The translations under genes and the position numbers were made by a program. Below are positions 8,427 to 17,516 of a DNA stretch of 64,000 nt, piece by piece. This DNA is from Planctomycetota bacterium (GTDB lineage: Bacteria > Planctomycetota > Phycisphaerae > Tepidisphaerales > Tepidisphaeraceae). Positions within the stretch are counted from its first letter, which is position 1. Each line of letters begins with the position of its first letter. The notes below the pieces were generated by a model. The model searched no databases, had not been told where the DNA came from, and saw nothing but the letters and a program-made list of their open reading frames with translations. The DNA is taken from NCBI GenBank assembly GCA_023417885.1, contig JAEZED010000021.1, positions 1-64,000 of the forward strand. The letters are read 5' to 3'.

Positions 8427-8496
8427 GTGGCACAACATACCTCCCGGAGCCCGCGAGCAACGCTCTCCCGGAATCTCACACCACTCGCCCCAGATC

Positions 8497-9726
8497 ATGC
8501 ACCGACGCCACTTCCTTGCCTCGATCTCCGCCGCCACCGGCTCCCTTCTCGCCACCCGGCGCGCAAGGGGCGTCGCGGCGCAGCCGGCCGCCTTTGCACT
8601 CGACAGCGCGCCCGTCCTCCAGAACCCCACCGCCGACGGCGTCACCGTTGCCTGGGCGGTGAACGGGCCCGCCACCGGGTGGGTGGAGTGGGGCACGAGC
8701 GACCAACTCGGGAATCGGGCGGATGCGCCGGTGAGCGGCCTGCTGCCGTATGAGCCGCGCTTCCTGTCGGCGCGAATCAACGGGCTCGAGCCGGGGAAAA
8801 CGATCCACTACCGCGTGGTCAGCGCCCCGATCGACTTCCGCGGGCCATACAACATCCGCCCGGGAGAACCGGTGGCGAGCGAGGTCTTTCGCCACACACC
8901 GCCGTCGCCCGAAGCCGGTTCCTGCACCTTCGCCGTCATCAACGACACGCACGAGAAGGTTCCGACGCTGGAGGCGATCACCCGCGCGCTCGCGAGTGAG
9001 CCTGCCGACTACACCGTCTGGAACGGCGACGTCTTCGACGACATCAACGATGACGAGCAGGTCGTCGCCAACGTCCTCCGCCCCGCCGGCGCCGCCTATG
9101 CCGCCGAGAAGCCCGTGCTCTTCGTGCCGGGGAACCACGACCACCGCGGCGTGACGGCGCGCGGGCTTTCGCGCGCCTTCACGACCTGGCCCGACCAGCC
9201 GGATTGCCCGCGATGCTTCGCGGTGCGACACGGCCCGCTGGCGATGATCGGTCTCGACACCGGCGAGGACAAGCCGGATCACCACCCCGCCTGGGCGGGC
9301 CTTGCGGCATTCGAGACGTACCGTCGGCAGCAGCGCGACTGGCTGGCGGCGGCGGTGAAGCGGCCGGAGATCGCCGGTGCGCCGCACCTGGTCGTCTTCT
9401 GTCACATCCCGCTCAACGGGCTGCCGGGCGAGAACGGCGGGGACACGCTGGAGGGGTATGGCTCCTGGCAGAAGCACGCGCGCCAGCTCTGGCAACCGGT
9501 GCTGGAGGAGGCGAACGTGCAGCTTGTCATCAGTGGTCACACGCACCGCCACCGCTACGACGCGCCGGAGGCGGATCGCTCCTGGGGCCAGCTCATCGGC
9601 GGGGGGCCACAACTGGATCGCGCCACGATCATCCGCGGCCGCGCGACGGAAGACGCCCTGGAGGTCTTCTGCACCAACCTCGCCGGCGAGTCCCTCGGGC
9701 ACTGGCGGTTCGAGCGGCGCTCATGA
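8497..9726 (+). CDS. Exported metallophosphoesterase
   Basis: A calcineurin-like phosphoesterase. The start MHRRHFLASISAATGSLLAT resembles a Tat or Sec signal. An N-terminal fibronectin/purple-acid-phosphatase-like domain follows (DGVTVAWAVNGPATGWVEWG, GLEPGKTIHYRVV). The metal-binding motifs are visible in order: FAVINDTHEK, VWNGDVFDDIND, VPGNHDHRG, VFCHIP and ISGHTHRHRY. The longer frame upstream of 8497 runs antisense into the divergent gene and was rejected. The stop overlaps the convergent lhgO gene by 6 nt. The substrate is unknown. Confidence 0.85.
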   Translation: MHRRHFLASISAATGSLLATRRARGVAAQPAAFALDSAPVLQNPTADGVTVAWAVNGPATGWVEWGTSDQLGNRADAPVSGLLPYEPRFLSARINGLEPGKTIHYRVVSAPIDFRGPYNIRPGEPVASEVFRHTPPSPEAGSCTFAVINDTHEKVPTLEAITRALASEPADYTVWNGDVFDDINDDEQVVANVLRPAGAAYAAEKPVLFVPGNHDHRGVTARGLSRAFTTWPDQPDCPRCFAVRHGPLAMIGLDTGEDKPDHHPAWAGLAAFETYRRQQRDWLAAAVKRPEIAGAPHLVVFCHIPLNGLPGENGGDTLEGYGSWQKHARQLWQPVLEEANVQLVISGHTHRHRYDAPEADRSWGQLIGGGPQLDRATIIRGRATEDALEVFCTNLAGESLGHWRFERRS

Positions 9727-10974
9727 AGCGGCGGCGACGGCCGGGGGCACCGGCTCCAGGCGGCGGGAAAGGATGTCGACGATGTGCTCGCCGATGGCGA
9801 GCGAGGCGGTGGCGGCGGGGCTGGGCGCGTTGAGCACGTGCACGCAGCGGGCCGACTCGACGATTGAGAAGTCGTCCACCAGCCGGCCGTCCGGCGCCAG
9901 CGCCTGCGCCCGCACGCCGGCGGGGGCCGGTTCCAGGTGTTCGGCGCGCACCGCCGGCAGCAGCCGCTGCAATGCCTTCACGAAGGCTTTCTTGCTCACG
10001 CTGCGGTGCCACTCCCCGAGGCCCGTGCGCCAGTGGCGCGCCGACAGCCGCCAGAAGGCGGGGTAGGCCAGCGACTCGGCGAGGTCGCGCATGTTCAGCG
10101 TCGTCTTGCGGTATCCCTCGCGGCCGAAGGCGAGCACCGCGTTCGGCCCGCACTCCACGCGATGCCCCGCCTCGTCCCGCCCGATCAGGCGCGTGAAGTG
10201 CACGCCAAGGAACGGGAAGGCCGCATCGGGCGTCGGGTAGATCAGGTTGCGGCACAGGTGACGCGCCTCGGGCCGGAGCTCGTAGTACTCCCCGCGGAAC
10301 GGAACGATCTTCACGGCGGGGCGGTCGCCCGCGAGCCGCGCGATCCGATCCGAGTGGAGGCCGGCGCAGTTCACGAGCAGGCGCGCTCTTACCTCGCCCG
10401 CCGTCGTCAGCACGCGCAGCGAATCAGCTTCATGCACGATGCCCGTCACGGCCCAGCCGGTGCGCACCGCCCCGCCCGCCTCGCGCACCAGTTGCGCAAG
10501 CCGCTCGGTCACCTGCCGGTAGTTGACGATCCCCGCCTCCGGGACGTGGATCGCCCTGATTCCGGCCGCGTGCGGCTCCAGCTCGCGCAGCCGGTCGGCG
10601 TCGATCATCTCGCACGCCACGCCGTTGGCCCGGCCGCGCTCGAAGATGTTCGCCAGCGGCGCCAGATCCGCCTCGCCCACCGCGACGATCACCTTCCCGC
10701 AGATCTCGTGATCGATCGACTGTTCCCGGCAGAAGCGCTCCATCATCTCCTTGCCGCGGCGGCAGTTGAGCGCCTTGAGGCTGCCCGGCTTGTAGTAGAT
10801 CCCGCTGTGGAGCACGCCGGAGTTGCGTCCCGTCTGGTGCTCCGCGAGCTGCGGCTCCTTCTCCAGCACGACCACGCGCCTGCCCGGATGCCGGCGCAGG
10901 AGCTGCCAGGCCGTCGCGACCCCGACGATCCCGCCGCCGACGACCACGAGGTCGGCCAGCGCCCCATCCGCCAT
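9721..10974 (-). CDS. lhgO: L-2-hydroxyglutarate oxidase
   Basis: FAD-dependent oxidase converting L-2-hydroxyglutarate to 2-oxoglutarate. The Rossmann FAD motif LVVVGGGIVGVATAWQLL is at residues ~9-26, followed by the family signature HQTGRNSGVLHSGIYYKPGS, then EAGIVNYRQVTERLAQLV and PFRGEYYELRPEA. Length (~417 aa) is normal. ATG 10974 was chosen; GTG 10998 (adding SETSGLDM) is equally possible and neither has a good ribosome binding site. The pathway is metabolite repair or lysine catabolism by family; no partner gene is adjacent. Confidence 0.88.
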   Translation of the reverse strand: MADGALADLVVVGGGIVGVATAWQLLRRHPGRRVVVLEKEPQLAEHQTGRNSGVLHSGIYYKPGSLKALNCRRGKEMMERFCREQSIDHEICGKVIVAVGEADLAPLANIFERGRANGVACEMIDADRLRELEPHAAGIRAIHVPEAGIVNYRQVTERLAQLVREAGGAVRTGWAVTGIVHEADSLRVLTTAGEVRARLLVNCAGLHSDRIARLAGDRPAVKIVPFRGEYYELRPEARHLCRNLIYPTPDAAFPFLGVHFTRLIGRDEAGHRVECGPNAVLAFGREGYRKTTLNMRDLAESLAYPAFWRLSARHWRTGLGEWHRSVSKKAFVKALQRLLPAVRAEHLEPAPAGVRAQALAPDGRLVDDFSIVESARCVHVLNAPSPAATASLAIGEHIVDILSRRLEPVPPAVAAAS

Positions 10975-11098
10975 GTCCAGCCCGGAAGTTTCGCTCACGC
11001 CCGCAGGATACACCACGAAATGTGGCCAAGCGCGCCCGGCCCCCACCCCGCGCTCCGCCCCCATCGTCCGACCCGGCCGATCCTGATAGTCTGCGCGC

Positions 11099-11677
11099 GT
11101 GGATCGGACGCTCTCGTACGAATCGAGGCAGGACACCCGCGCGCGCAAGGTCGCCCCGTTGTGGCGGCGGGAGTTTCCGCCGGGCCCCGGCCTACGGATT
11201 ACCGCGTGCATCGGCATCGCCGCGATGCTCTGGGGAAGCGCCTGCCTCCCCGGGGGCTACTGCGCACTATTCGCCGGGATCGTCCTCGCATCCGTCGGCG
11301 CGGTGCCCGTGCTGATCTGGTAGTTCGGCGATCGGCCCGCCGCGCTGCGCGCCGGGCTGCCGGCGCCGCCCGTTCCCGGGGGATGGTGGATCCTGCTCGC
11401 TTTCCTGCTCGTGTCGGTCGGCCACCTCACGCGCGCCAACGGCCGCATCGTCGCGACATTGACGCGCCCCGCCTGGGTCCCCATGGCCGACTACTGGTAT
11501 GCGAAGCGCCCCGCCCTCGCGCCCACGCCCTCGACCCTCGTGCTCGGCCCGTACATCGTGGCGAACGCAAGGGTCACGCCCCTCGGCATCCAGGGCAACG
11601 CCCCCGGCGGTGGGCGCATCACCGTCACCTGGAACGAGACCGACGGCTATCGGATGAAAACCAACCCGCTTGACTGA
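11099..11677 (+). pseudogene. Membrane protein split by an in-frame amber stop
   Basis: Two halves lie in the same frame. GTG 11099 to TAG 11321-11323 encodes 74 residues with a hydrophobic pair (ACIGIAAMLWGSACL, LFAGIVLASVGAVPVLIW). Immediately after the TAG the frame continues FGDRPAALRAG...GGWWILLAFLLVSVGHLT and then 80 residues to TGA 11677. The downstream half carries a third membrane segment and a hydrophilic tail. The simplest reading is one three-helix membrane protein with a nonsense mutation (or a sequencing error). Independent start sites for the second half are poor. Function unknown. Confidence 0.6.
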
Positions 11678-11785
11678 CCCACACCCCCGGCCGACAACCC
11701 GCGGACCTTGACCAGCGACAGGCTGCCGCGATACCTTCCAGATTCGCCTGCGGTCAGAGCAACCACTTTCGTTAGGAGTCAAACG

Positions 11786-11980
11786 ATGAAGCCTAGTCAT
11801 GTGGTTATCGTCGGCTAAATTGCACTCGTATACGCCTCCCTGTCGGTCGCAGCCGCCGACCCCTGCACCCACAAGACCGGAGTCTGCAGCGGGGGATGCA
11901 CGGCCACTGGGCGGCAGTGTCTCCAGTGGACGCAAGTCAAACCCGCACTTGGCTTACGGGAGGCTCGTAATGATTGGTGA
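11786..11980 (+). pseudogene. Small Cys-rich secreted ORF interrupted by TAA
   Basis: AGGAG 7 nt before ATG 11786 starts MKPSHVVIVG, then TAA at 11816-11818, then the same frame continues IALVYASLSVAAADPCTHK and a short Cys-rich stretch (Cys in DPCT, GVCSGGC and QCLQ) to TGA 11978-11980. Without the stop it would be a ~64-residue protein with a good signal peptide cut after AAA. A single T-to-A change (TTA to TAA) would explain it. Its end overlaps the next gene's ATG at 11970, implying translational coupling. A second gene pair with this layout is at 41899-43454. Pseudogene, sequencing error and recoding are all possible. Confidence 0.55.
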
Positions 11981-12977
11981 ATTGCTCGTCCTGGTCGGAA
12001 TGGTGCTCTCCCTGTCTGCTGGCACTCCGGAGGATGATGTTGTTGATCGAGCAGAGTATTCACGGGCCCTCAACGCTCTCCGGGCACAACTCGCGTCCAT
12101 TCGAAGCGTTAGCGGAGAGTACGATACGACTTACTATAGATTTCCGGATGATCCAGAATCAGCAAAAAGTTCGCTGCGTGCCCACTTCCTAGTAGATGGG
12201 GACTTGGCATCGCCAATATCGGAGAGCAGGCGGCGGTGTACCACGCTGTGGGCGGAGGGGGTGACGAAGTATGACGCGCTGTTTGACGGTACCCATCAAT
12301 TTCGGCGATCCACCGGCTCCGACATCATCCGTACGACTGATCCAAGCATGCCGGGGATCTTTCCGACAATGCGGGCGCTCCCATTTGAGGTTGATCGATT
12401 CCCTTCGACGCCGCACCAAGTAGAAGTGTCAGTTGCGGCATGCCGCATTGAGGACGACGTCACCTACGTCGGACTGCAAACCCCTAACGGCTACCTGGCA
12501 TACGAAGTTTGGTTCGATCGGGAGCGCGGCTGGCCTCGTCGGTGGGTCTACCACCGACCAGACGGCGTGAATGTCGCAACGGAGATCGGGGGTTTCTTCG
12601 ATTTTCCTGTCCCCGGTGGTATGGCCTTGTCGTTCCCACGTGAGATTCTTTGCACGTATACCTTTCCAGATGGTCGTTCCATCCGTGCGCACACACTCAC
12701 CGTTGACCCCGACACACTCAGACTCAATTCGCCGATCGACGCTTCCTTGTTCGTCATGACTCCTGCAGTCGGCGAGAAAGTGTTCGACGAGGATGCGCTG
12801 GCCTATCTCGATCCGCTGGACTTTCGCCCGATTGTGAATGAGCAGGGAGAGCGGATAGACCACGCTCCGGCAATGTCGCAGGCGGACGACACGCCGTTCG
12901 CCGCGTGGCTACTCGTAATCGGGGGTGCGGCGGTCGTCATCGCCGGTCTATGGATTCGAAGGGGGCACGGCGCATGA
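11970..12977 (+). CDS. Exported protein with C-terminal membrane anchor, unknown function
   Basis: ATG 11970 has GGGAGG 6 nt upstream and begins a signal peptide (MIGELLVLVGMVLSLSAG). The body (~290 residues) has no family I recognise; it is beta-rich, with tracts such as NGYLAYEVWFDRERGWPRRW and DGRSIRAHTLTVDPDTL. It ends in one membrane helix (FAAWLLVIGGAAVVIAGLW) plus a basic tail, so most of it is outside the cytoplasm. It overlaps the Cys-rich ORF upstream and the prepilin downstream (ATGA), so the three form one coupled unit. GC is lower than in flanking genes, consistent with acquisition. Confidence 0.75.
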   Translation: MIGELLVLVGMVLSLSAGTPEDDVVDRAEYSRALNALRAQLASIRSVSGEYDTTYYRFPDDPESAKSSLRAHFLVDGDLASPISESRRRCTTLWAEGVTKYDALFDGTHQFRRSTGSDIIRTTDPSMPGIFPTMRALPFEVDRFPSTPHQVEVSVAACRIEDDVTYVGLQTPNGYLAYEVWFDRERGWPRRWVYHRPDGVNVATEIGGFFDFPVPGGMALSFPREILCTYTFPDGRSIRAHTLTVDPDTLRLNSPIDASLFVMTPAVGEKVFDEDALAYLDPLDFRPIVNEQGERIDHAPAMSQADDTPFAAWLLVIGGAAVVIAGLWIRRGHGA

Positions 12978-13588
12978 CCCCGTCCATCCGGAAAGCGCGG
13001 CGCGGCGTCACGCTCGCAGAACTTCTGGTGGTGATCGGTGTCGTGGCAATCTTGATCGGGCTCTTGCTGCCGGCGCTGTCCGCTGCGCGCGCGAGGGCAC
13101 GCGAGGCCAGGTGCCTGATGACCCTGAAGAACATCGGGGTCTCGTTCAGCATGTATGCCAGCGACTGGCGCGGCATGCTCCTGCCGCCGAGTGTCGGAGC
13201 GAACACCGAGCCAGAACACCGCTGGCCACAGGTGATCTTTGGGCCGATCGATGAAGTATCGATCTCCTGCCCCAACTACGAAGACCTCGAAGGGGAGATC
13301 TCCTACCTCGTGAACGGGCGAATCGAGGAGGTTGGTGTCCGCTTCCACAGCCGTCTGCGCGTGCCGAGCGCCCCCTCGGAACTGGTCGTGATTGGGGAGA
13401 AGCACGCCCGGGTCAAGGACTACTACTACAACGCCGTTGTCGACGACTACCTGCAGATCGTTGACGAGCGTCGCCACCGGAGTGAGCGGTCCAACTACCT
13501 CTTCATGGATCTCCACGCACGCGCCGTGGAGTACCCACTGCCCGTTCCCGAGGGCATGAAATCGCCGTGGGATGTCGGGCTTCCGTAA
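12974..13588 (+). CDS. Prepilin-type protein (type II pseudopilin-like)
   Basis: The N-terminus RRGVTLAELLVVIGVVAILI is a prepilin cleavage/methylation site: processing would be between Gly and Val, with Glu at mature position 5, followed by the hydrophobic helix. The C-terminal ~150 residues resemble the planctomycete prepilin-like proteins (CLMTLKNIGVSFSMYASDWR, SNYLFMDLHARAVEYPLP). Its ATG overlaps the previous stop (ATGA). These proteins are numerous in Planctomycetota and their partners are usually unknown. No assembly ATPase is in the window. Confidence 0.8.
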   Translation: MTPSIRKARRGVTLAELLVVIGVVAILIGLLLPALSAARARAREARCLMTLKNIGVSFSMYASDWRGMLLPPSVGANTEPEHRWPQVIFGPIDEVSISCPNYEDLEGEISYLVNGRIEEVGVRFHSRLRVPSAPSELVVIGEKHARVKDYYYNAVVDDYLQIVDERRHRSERSNYLFMDLHARAVEYPLPVPEGMKSPWDVGLP

Positions 13589-13660
13589 CACATGGAGGCA
13601 AGAGATTTGACCACCCTTCACGACCCACCACCGGCAGACGGCCCCGCGGCGCAGGACGAG

Positions 13661-13695
13661 TGACCAGTGACAAATGACAACTGACCAATGACAAA
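13661..13695. repeat. Heptamer tandem repeat TGACNAN, five units
   Basis: Units TGACCAG, TGACAAA, TGACAAC, TGACCAA, TGACAAA run head to tail in the gap between two convergent genes. This is a short tandemly repeated (STRR-like) heptanucleotide. Confidence 0.75.
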
Positions 13696-13704
13696 CAACA
13701 ACGC

Positions 13705-13728
13705 CGCCCCCGTGGTATGACGGGGGCG
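13705..13728. terminator. GC-rich hairpin between convergent genes
   Basis: Perfect 9-bp stem CGCCCCCGT / ACGGGGGCG with a 6-nt loop, between the prepilin gene and rpmE. There is no T-run on the plus strand. A weak or bidirectional terminator is likely. Confidence 0.45.
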
Positions 13729-13807
13729 GGGGGCGGCGTCGAGGGTATAAAAACAACAGTCGATGCGGGCGGCGTCGTCCGCCCCACCGGGCGGGCGCCG
13801 CGGGAGA

Positions 13808-14095
13808 TCACTTCGCGGCCGGCTTGGGCGCCTTGTTGCCGCGCTGGAAGCTGTAGTTACCGCCGAACTTCTTCTGGAAGCGATCGACGCGTCCGGCGGT
13901 ATCGACGAACTTCTGCTTGCCGGTGAAGAAGGGGTGGCTCTTGCTGCTGATATCCACCTTGACGAGGGGGTATTCCTTGCCCTCGTAGGTGATGGTCTCG
14001 CTGGTGGCGATGGTGGACCGGGTCAGGAAGCTGAAATCGGCGCCGTGGTCGTGGAAGACGACGGGACGGTAAACGGGGTGGGTGCTCTTCTTCAC
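13808..14095 (-). CDS. rpmE2: 50S ribosomal protein L31, type B
   Basis: A 95-residue protein matching bL31 type [28 protein letters not shown], then [20 protein letters not shown] and RFQKKFGG. It lacks the CxxC zinc ribbon of type A, as expected of the zinc-independent form. The start is GTG 14095 with GGGAG 8 nt upstream. The longer frame to 14227 adds residues unlike the family. The Lys/Pro/Ala tail (KAPKPAAK) is a short extension. It is a structural component of the large subunit. Confidence 0.9.
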   Translation of the reverse strand: MKKSTHPVYRPVVFHDHGADFSFLTRSTIATSETITYEGKEYPLVKVDISSKSHPFFTGKQKFVDTAGRVDRFQKKFGGNYSFQRGNKAPKPAAK

Positions 14096-14249
14096 GGCGG
14101 ATACTCCCAGGCTCCTTGCCCCGGACGTGCGTTGCGGCCACGCGCCTGCGACGTCAGCCGGGGCGGACAAGGCGGAACGATAGAGACGCCCCGACCGGCT
14201 GGCAAGGGTGCGGGCAGGAGATGTCAAGTCCGAAAACGCCGGCGGGGCG

Positions 14250-15452
14250 TCATTCGCTCAGCCGCTCGTAAAGCAGCCGCTCCATTCGCTCGAACTCCTG
14301 GAACCGGCGCTGGAGGTCGAGGAGGAGTGCTTCGACCTGCTCCGGGTTGGCGGTCTGGTCGTTGGCGGCGTCGCTGAGGGCGACAGCGGCGTCCTGGAGG
14401 GCGTTGGCCCCCTCCGCGAAGCGACGGGCCGCGTCGTAGAGGTCGAGGCTCTCGCGCTGGCTGCCGTCCGGCCGGTAGAGGAGCCGCCAGGGGCTGCGGC
14501 GGATCTCGGCGGCGGCGAGGCTGAGCGTGGCGCTCGTGTCCCGCATGCGGTTGATGATCTGCTCGATCTTCCCGCGATTGCCGGCGATGAGGCCGTGCAC
14601 CTCGCGGATGGTGCTCTGGGTGTCCTGCCCGATTCCCTTCATGTCCTCGGCGATGACCTCGGCGTCTTCGAGGACAGCGTTGAGCTTCTCGCCGGTGCCC
14701 TCGAGCGTGGTGCGGACGCTGTCGGCGGCGTCGGCCCACTTGTTGACGAGGAGATTGGCATTCTCGACGAGCTCGGGCGCCTGGTCGCTGACCTCGCGCA
14801 GGTTGGCGAGCGTGCGGTCGAGATTCTCCCGGTTCTTCTGCACGAGCTCATCGACGGTCGCGGCGGCGCTGGCGGTGCGGTCGGCGGCGTCGCCGAAGCG
14901 CTGCACCGTTCCCTCGACGCTGTCCATGGTGCGGCTGGTCTTCCCGAGGACCTCGTTCACGCGCGGCACGGTTTCCCCGCGGACATCATCCACGAGGCTG
15001 GTGACCGCCGGCGTAAGGCGATTGACGGCGGCGACGAGGTTGCTGAAGGTGCCGGCCTCCCCCTGGATGATGCTGCCGCGCGCCAGCGGCTCGCCCTGGC
15101 CGAGGGTGTCGAAGTTGAGCCAGGCGGTGCCGGTGACCGTGGTCTGGATGACGACGTTGGCGCCCTGCCTCAGGCGGATGTCGCCGGGGAGGGCGATGTC
15201 CACGTCCACGCTGCCCAGGTCGTCGGAGAGCCGGACGCGCTGCACCTTTCCGACGGTGACCCCGCCGACGCGGACATCGGCGCCCGGCCCGACCCCGCCG
15301 ACGTCGTCATCCACATCGAAGCGGACGGTCCACGACTGCCCGCGCCCTAGGCCCGAGCCGGCGACGAGAAAGAAGACCGTCAGCCCCATCGCCAGGGCGA
15401 TGATGATGAAGATGCCGGCCTTGAGGGCGTTCTTGTCTGCGACACCGGCCAT
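14250..15452 (-). CDS. mlaD: MlaD-like MCE-domain lipid-binding protein
   Basis: Substrate-binding subunit of a phospholipid ABC transporter at the inner membrane. One N-terminal helix ([20 protein letters not shown]), then one MCE domain (residues ~40-120: [22 protein letters not shown]), then a long coiled-coil tail (~130-400) rich in heptads. At ~400 aa it is much longer than E. coli MlaD (~183 aa). The long helical tail resembles PqiB/LetB or Mce proteins that may form a tunnel across the periplasm. It is the last gene of the mlaEFD set; the order 17393 to 14250 on the minus strand suggests one operon. Confidence 0.85.
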   Translation of the reverse strand: MAGVADKNALKAGIFIIIALAMGLTVFFLVAGSGLGRGQSWTVRFDVDDDVGGVGPGADVRVGGVTVGKVQRVRLSDDLGSVDVDIALPGDIRLRQGANVVIQTTVTGTAWLNFDTLGQGEPLARGSIIQGEAGTFSNLVAAVNRLTPAVTSLVDDVRGETVPRVNEVLGKTSRTMDSVEGTVQRFGDAADRTASAAATVDELVQKNRENLDRTLANLREVSDQAPELVENANLLVNKWADAADSVRTTLEGTGEKLNAVLEDAEVIAEDMKGIGQDTQSTIREVHGLIAGNRGKIEQIINRMRDTSATLSLAAAEIRRSPWRLLYRPDGSQRESLDLYDAARRFAEGANALQDAAVALSDAANDQTANPEQVEALLLDLQRRFQEFERMERLLYERLSE

Positions 15453-15527
15453 GGCGAAGGGAGTGAGGAGCCAGGGGAGGGGAAAGGGAGGCGGTGACGA
15501 TCCTATCCGGATCGAGGAAGAACTGTT

Positions 15528-16526
15528 CTAGCGGCGTCGCTTGCGGCCATTGCCGGGGCCGCCGAGGAGCGCCTGCTCGTAGTCGTGGGAGTCCTCGCGG
15601 CGGTCGGTGAAGGGGCCGTCGGTGAGGCCCTGGACGAACTGCCGGACGTGCGGGTCATCGCTCTGGCGGAACTCGTCGGGCGTGCCGTGCGCGATGAACT
15701 TGCCCTGGTCCAGCAGCACCATGCGGGTGGCGATGCGGAAGGCGGAGTCCATCTCGTGGGTGACGACGACGCTGGTGACGCCCAACTCGCGGTTGAGATC
15801 GACCATCAGTTGATCGACCTGCGCGCTGGTGATCGGATCTAGGCCGGCGGAGGGCTCGTCGTAGAAGAGAAGCTGCGGGTCGAGCGACAGCGCGCGGGCG
15901 AGGCCGGCGCGCTTCTTCATCCCGCCGCTGATCTCGGCGGGCATGCGGTCGGCCGCCTCCCGCAGGCCGACGAGCTCGAGCTTGATCTTCACGCTGATGT
16001 CGATCGTCTCCTCGGCGAGGTCGGCGTGCATGCGCATCGGGAGGGCGACGTTGTCGAAGACGCTCATGGAGTTGAAGAGCGCTCCGCTCTGGAAGAGCAC
16101 GCCGATGTTCTTGCGGTACTCGTCGCGCTGCTGGTCGGTCATCTTCCCCAGGTCGATCGCGCCGCCGAAGCGCTCCGGGAGATTGACGATGATGCGCCCC
16201 GCCTCCGGCGTGAGGGCGCCGGTCATGAGGCGCAGGAGGGTGCTCTTGCCGCTGCCGCTGCCCCCGAGGATGACCAGGATCTCCCCGCGGCGCACATCGA
16301 GCCTGATGCCGTCGAGCACGGTTTGTCCGTCGAAGCGCTTGGTCGCGCCCTCCACGCGGATGGCCACGTCCTCCGGCAGCCGGTCGTCCGTGCGGCAGTT
16401 GCCCGACTCGAAGATCCGGCTGCGCCCGATGCTGAGGGCGACGCTGTCGCGGGCGGCGCCGGCCGCGCCGGCCGCTGCGGGCGGACGGGTGAGGTTCAGT
16501 GTCGGTTTAGAGTCGGAGATCGACAT
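15528..16526 (-). CDS. mlaF: MlaF-like ABC transporter ATPase
   Basis: ATPase of the MCE lipid transporter. Walker A is GGSGSGKST, signature ISGGMKKRAGLARAL (the MKKR variant is typical of MlaF/Mkl rather than GQQQR), Walker B LLFYDEPSAGLDPI and switch His VVVTHEM. The first ~55 residues are an Ala-rich extension absent from E. coli MlaF. The C-terminus is long and basic (GRKRRR). It is 15 bp downstream of the permease gene. Confidence 0.9.
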   Translation of the reverse strand: MSISDSKPTLNLTRPPAAAGAAGAARDSVALSIGRSRIFESGNCRTDDRLPEDVAIRVEGATKRFDGQTVLDGIRLDVRRGEILVILGGSGSGKSTLLRLMTGALTPEAGRIIVNLPERFGGAIDLGKMTDQQRDEYRKNIGVLFQSGALFNSMSVFDNVALPMRMHADLAEETIDISVKIKLELVGLREAADRMPAEISGGMKKRAGLARALSLDPQLLFYDEPSAGLDPITSAQVDQLMVDLNRELGVTSVVVTHEMDSAFRIATRMVLLDQGKFIAHGTPDEFRQSDDPHVRQFVQGLTDGPFTDRREDSHDYEQALLGGPGNGRKRRR

Positions 16527-16541
16527 GCGGCGGGGGCCGGC

Positions 16542-17393
16542 TCAGAAGCCCACGGAGAAGAAGAGGGCCGTGAAGAGCAGGTCAACGATTGTAAGGGCGA
16601 CGATCGTCAGGACGACCGTGCGCGTGGTGGCCGAGCCGACACCCTGGGCCCCGCCCGTGACGCCCAGGCCCAGCCAGCAGGCCAGGCCGCTGATGATGGC
16701 CCCGAAGACGAAGGCCTTGATCAGGCCGGTCCCGAAGTCCTTCATCGTGATCGAGTCGATCGTGCGCGAAATGTAACCCTCGATGGAGAGGTCCTGGATG
16801 TTCACGGCGACGACCATCCCCCCGAGGACGCCCATGTAGTCGGCGACGACGGCCAGGCAGACCGTCATGATCGCCGTCGCGATGGTGCGTGGGACCACGA
16901 GGAACCGCACCGGGTCGATCGCATGCGTCTCCAGCGCCTCGATCTCCTCGGAGACCGTCATCGTCCCGATCTCGGCGGCGATGCTCGCGCCGGCGAAGCC
17001 GGTGAGCACGATCGCCCCCACCAGCGGACCCAGTTCGCGGAACATGGCGATGGCGATGAGGCGCGCCACCTCGTCGGCCGCCCCGTAGGTGCGCAGGATC
17101 GGCACGATCTGGAGCGAGAGGATCGCCCCGATGCAGAAGACGACCAGCGAGACGATCGGAATCGCCTGCACCCCGACCCGCACCATCTGGAAGAAGAGGT
17201 TGCGCCAGGCCAGCCGCACGCCCCGCCCGCCGAAGTAAGCCCCCGGGATCTTCCGTGCCGTATCCACCAGGAGCAGGCTCACCCCGCCGGTGGCGATCAG
17301 TGCGCGCAGCACCATGTTCCCCAGGGTCGCGATCGGCCGGAGGGGCAGGGACACGCGCTCGACAGAAAAGGACTCGTCAGCCAATGCCGGCAT
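16542..17393 (-). CDS. mlaE: MlaE-like ABC transporter permease
   Basis: Membrane subunit of the MCE transporter. The MlaE signature is clear: FCIGAILSLQ, IAMFRELGPLVGAIVLTGFA and AAEIGTMTVSEEIEALETHA, followed by IDPVRFLVVPR. Five or so membrane helices, ending LLFTALFFSVGF. Length is 283 aa against ~260 in E. coli. It is first in the operon and is divergent from the TMEM175-like gene across 123 bp. Confidence 0.9.
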   Translation of the reverse strand: MPALADESFSVERVSLPLRPIATLGNMVLRALIATGGVSLLLVDTARKIPGAYFGGRGVRLAWRNLFFQMVRVGVQAIPIVSLVVFCIGAILSLQIVPILRTYGAADEVARLIAIAMFRELGPLVGAIVLTGFAGASIAAEIGTMTVSEEIEALETHAIDPVRFLVVPRTIATAIMTVCLAVVADYMGVLGGMVVAVNIQDLSIEGYISRTIDSITMKDFGTGLIKAFVFGAIISGLACWLGLGVTGGAQGVGSATTRTVVLTIVALTIVDLLFTALFFSVGF

Positions 17394-17516
17394 CTTAGGA
17401 AAGCCGGCGGACCTTCACACGAACCCGCCGCGCTCCCGACGCGCCCTCTCCACCCGCCGCCGCTTCCCCGGCCTGAGGGCGGGCGGTGGGCGGGCGGGTC
17501 GGTTAGACTCCCCGCC

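Noticed and set aside
16026..17516. N-terminal extension of the TMEM175-like gene
   Set aside because: The upstream open frame is antisense to mlaF and mlaE and lacks any domain.
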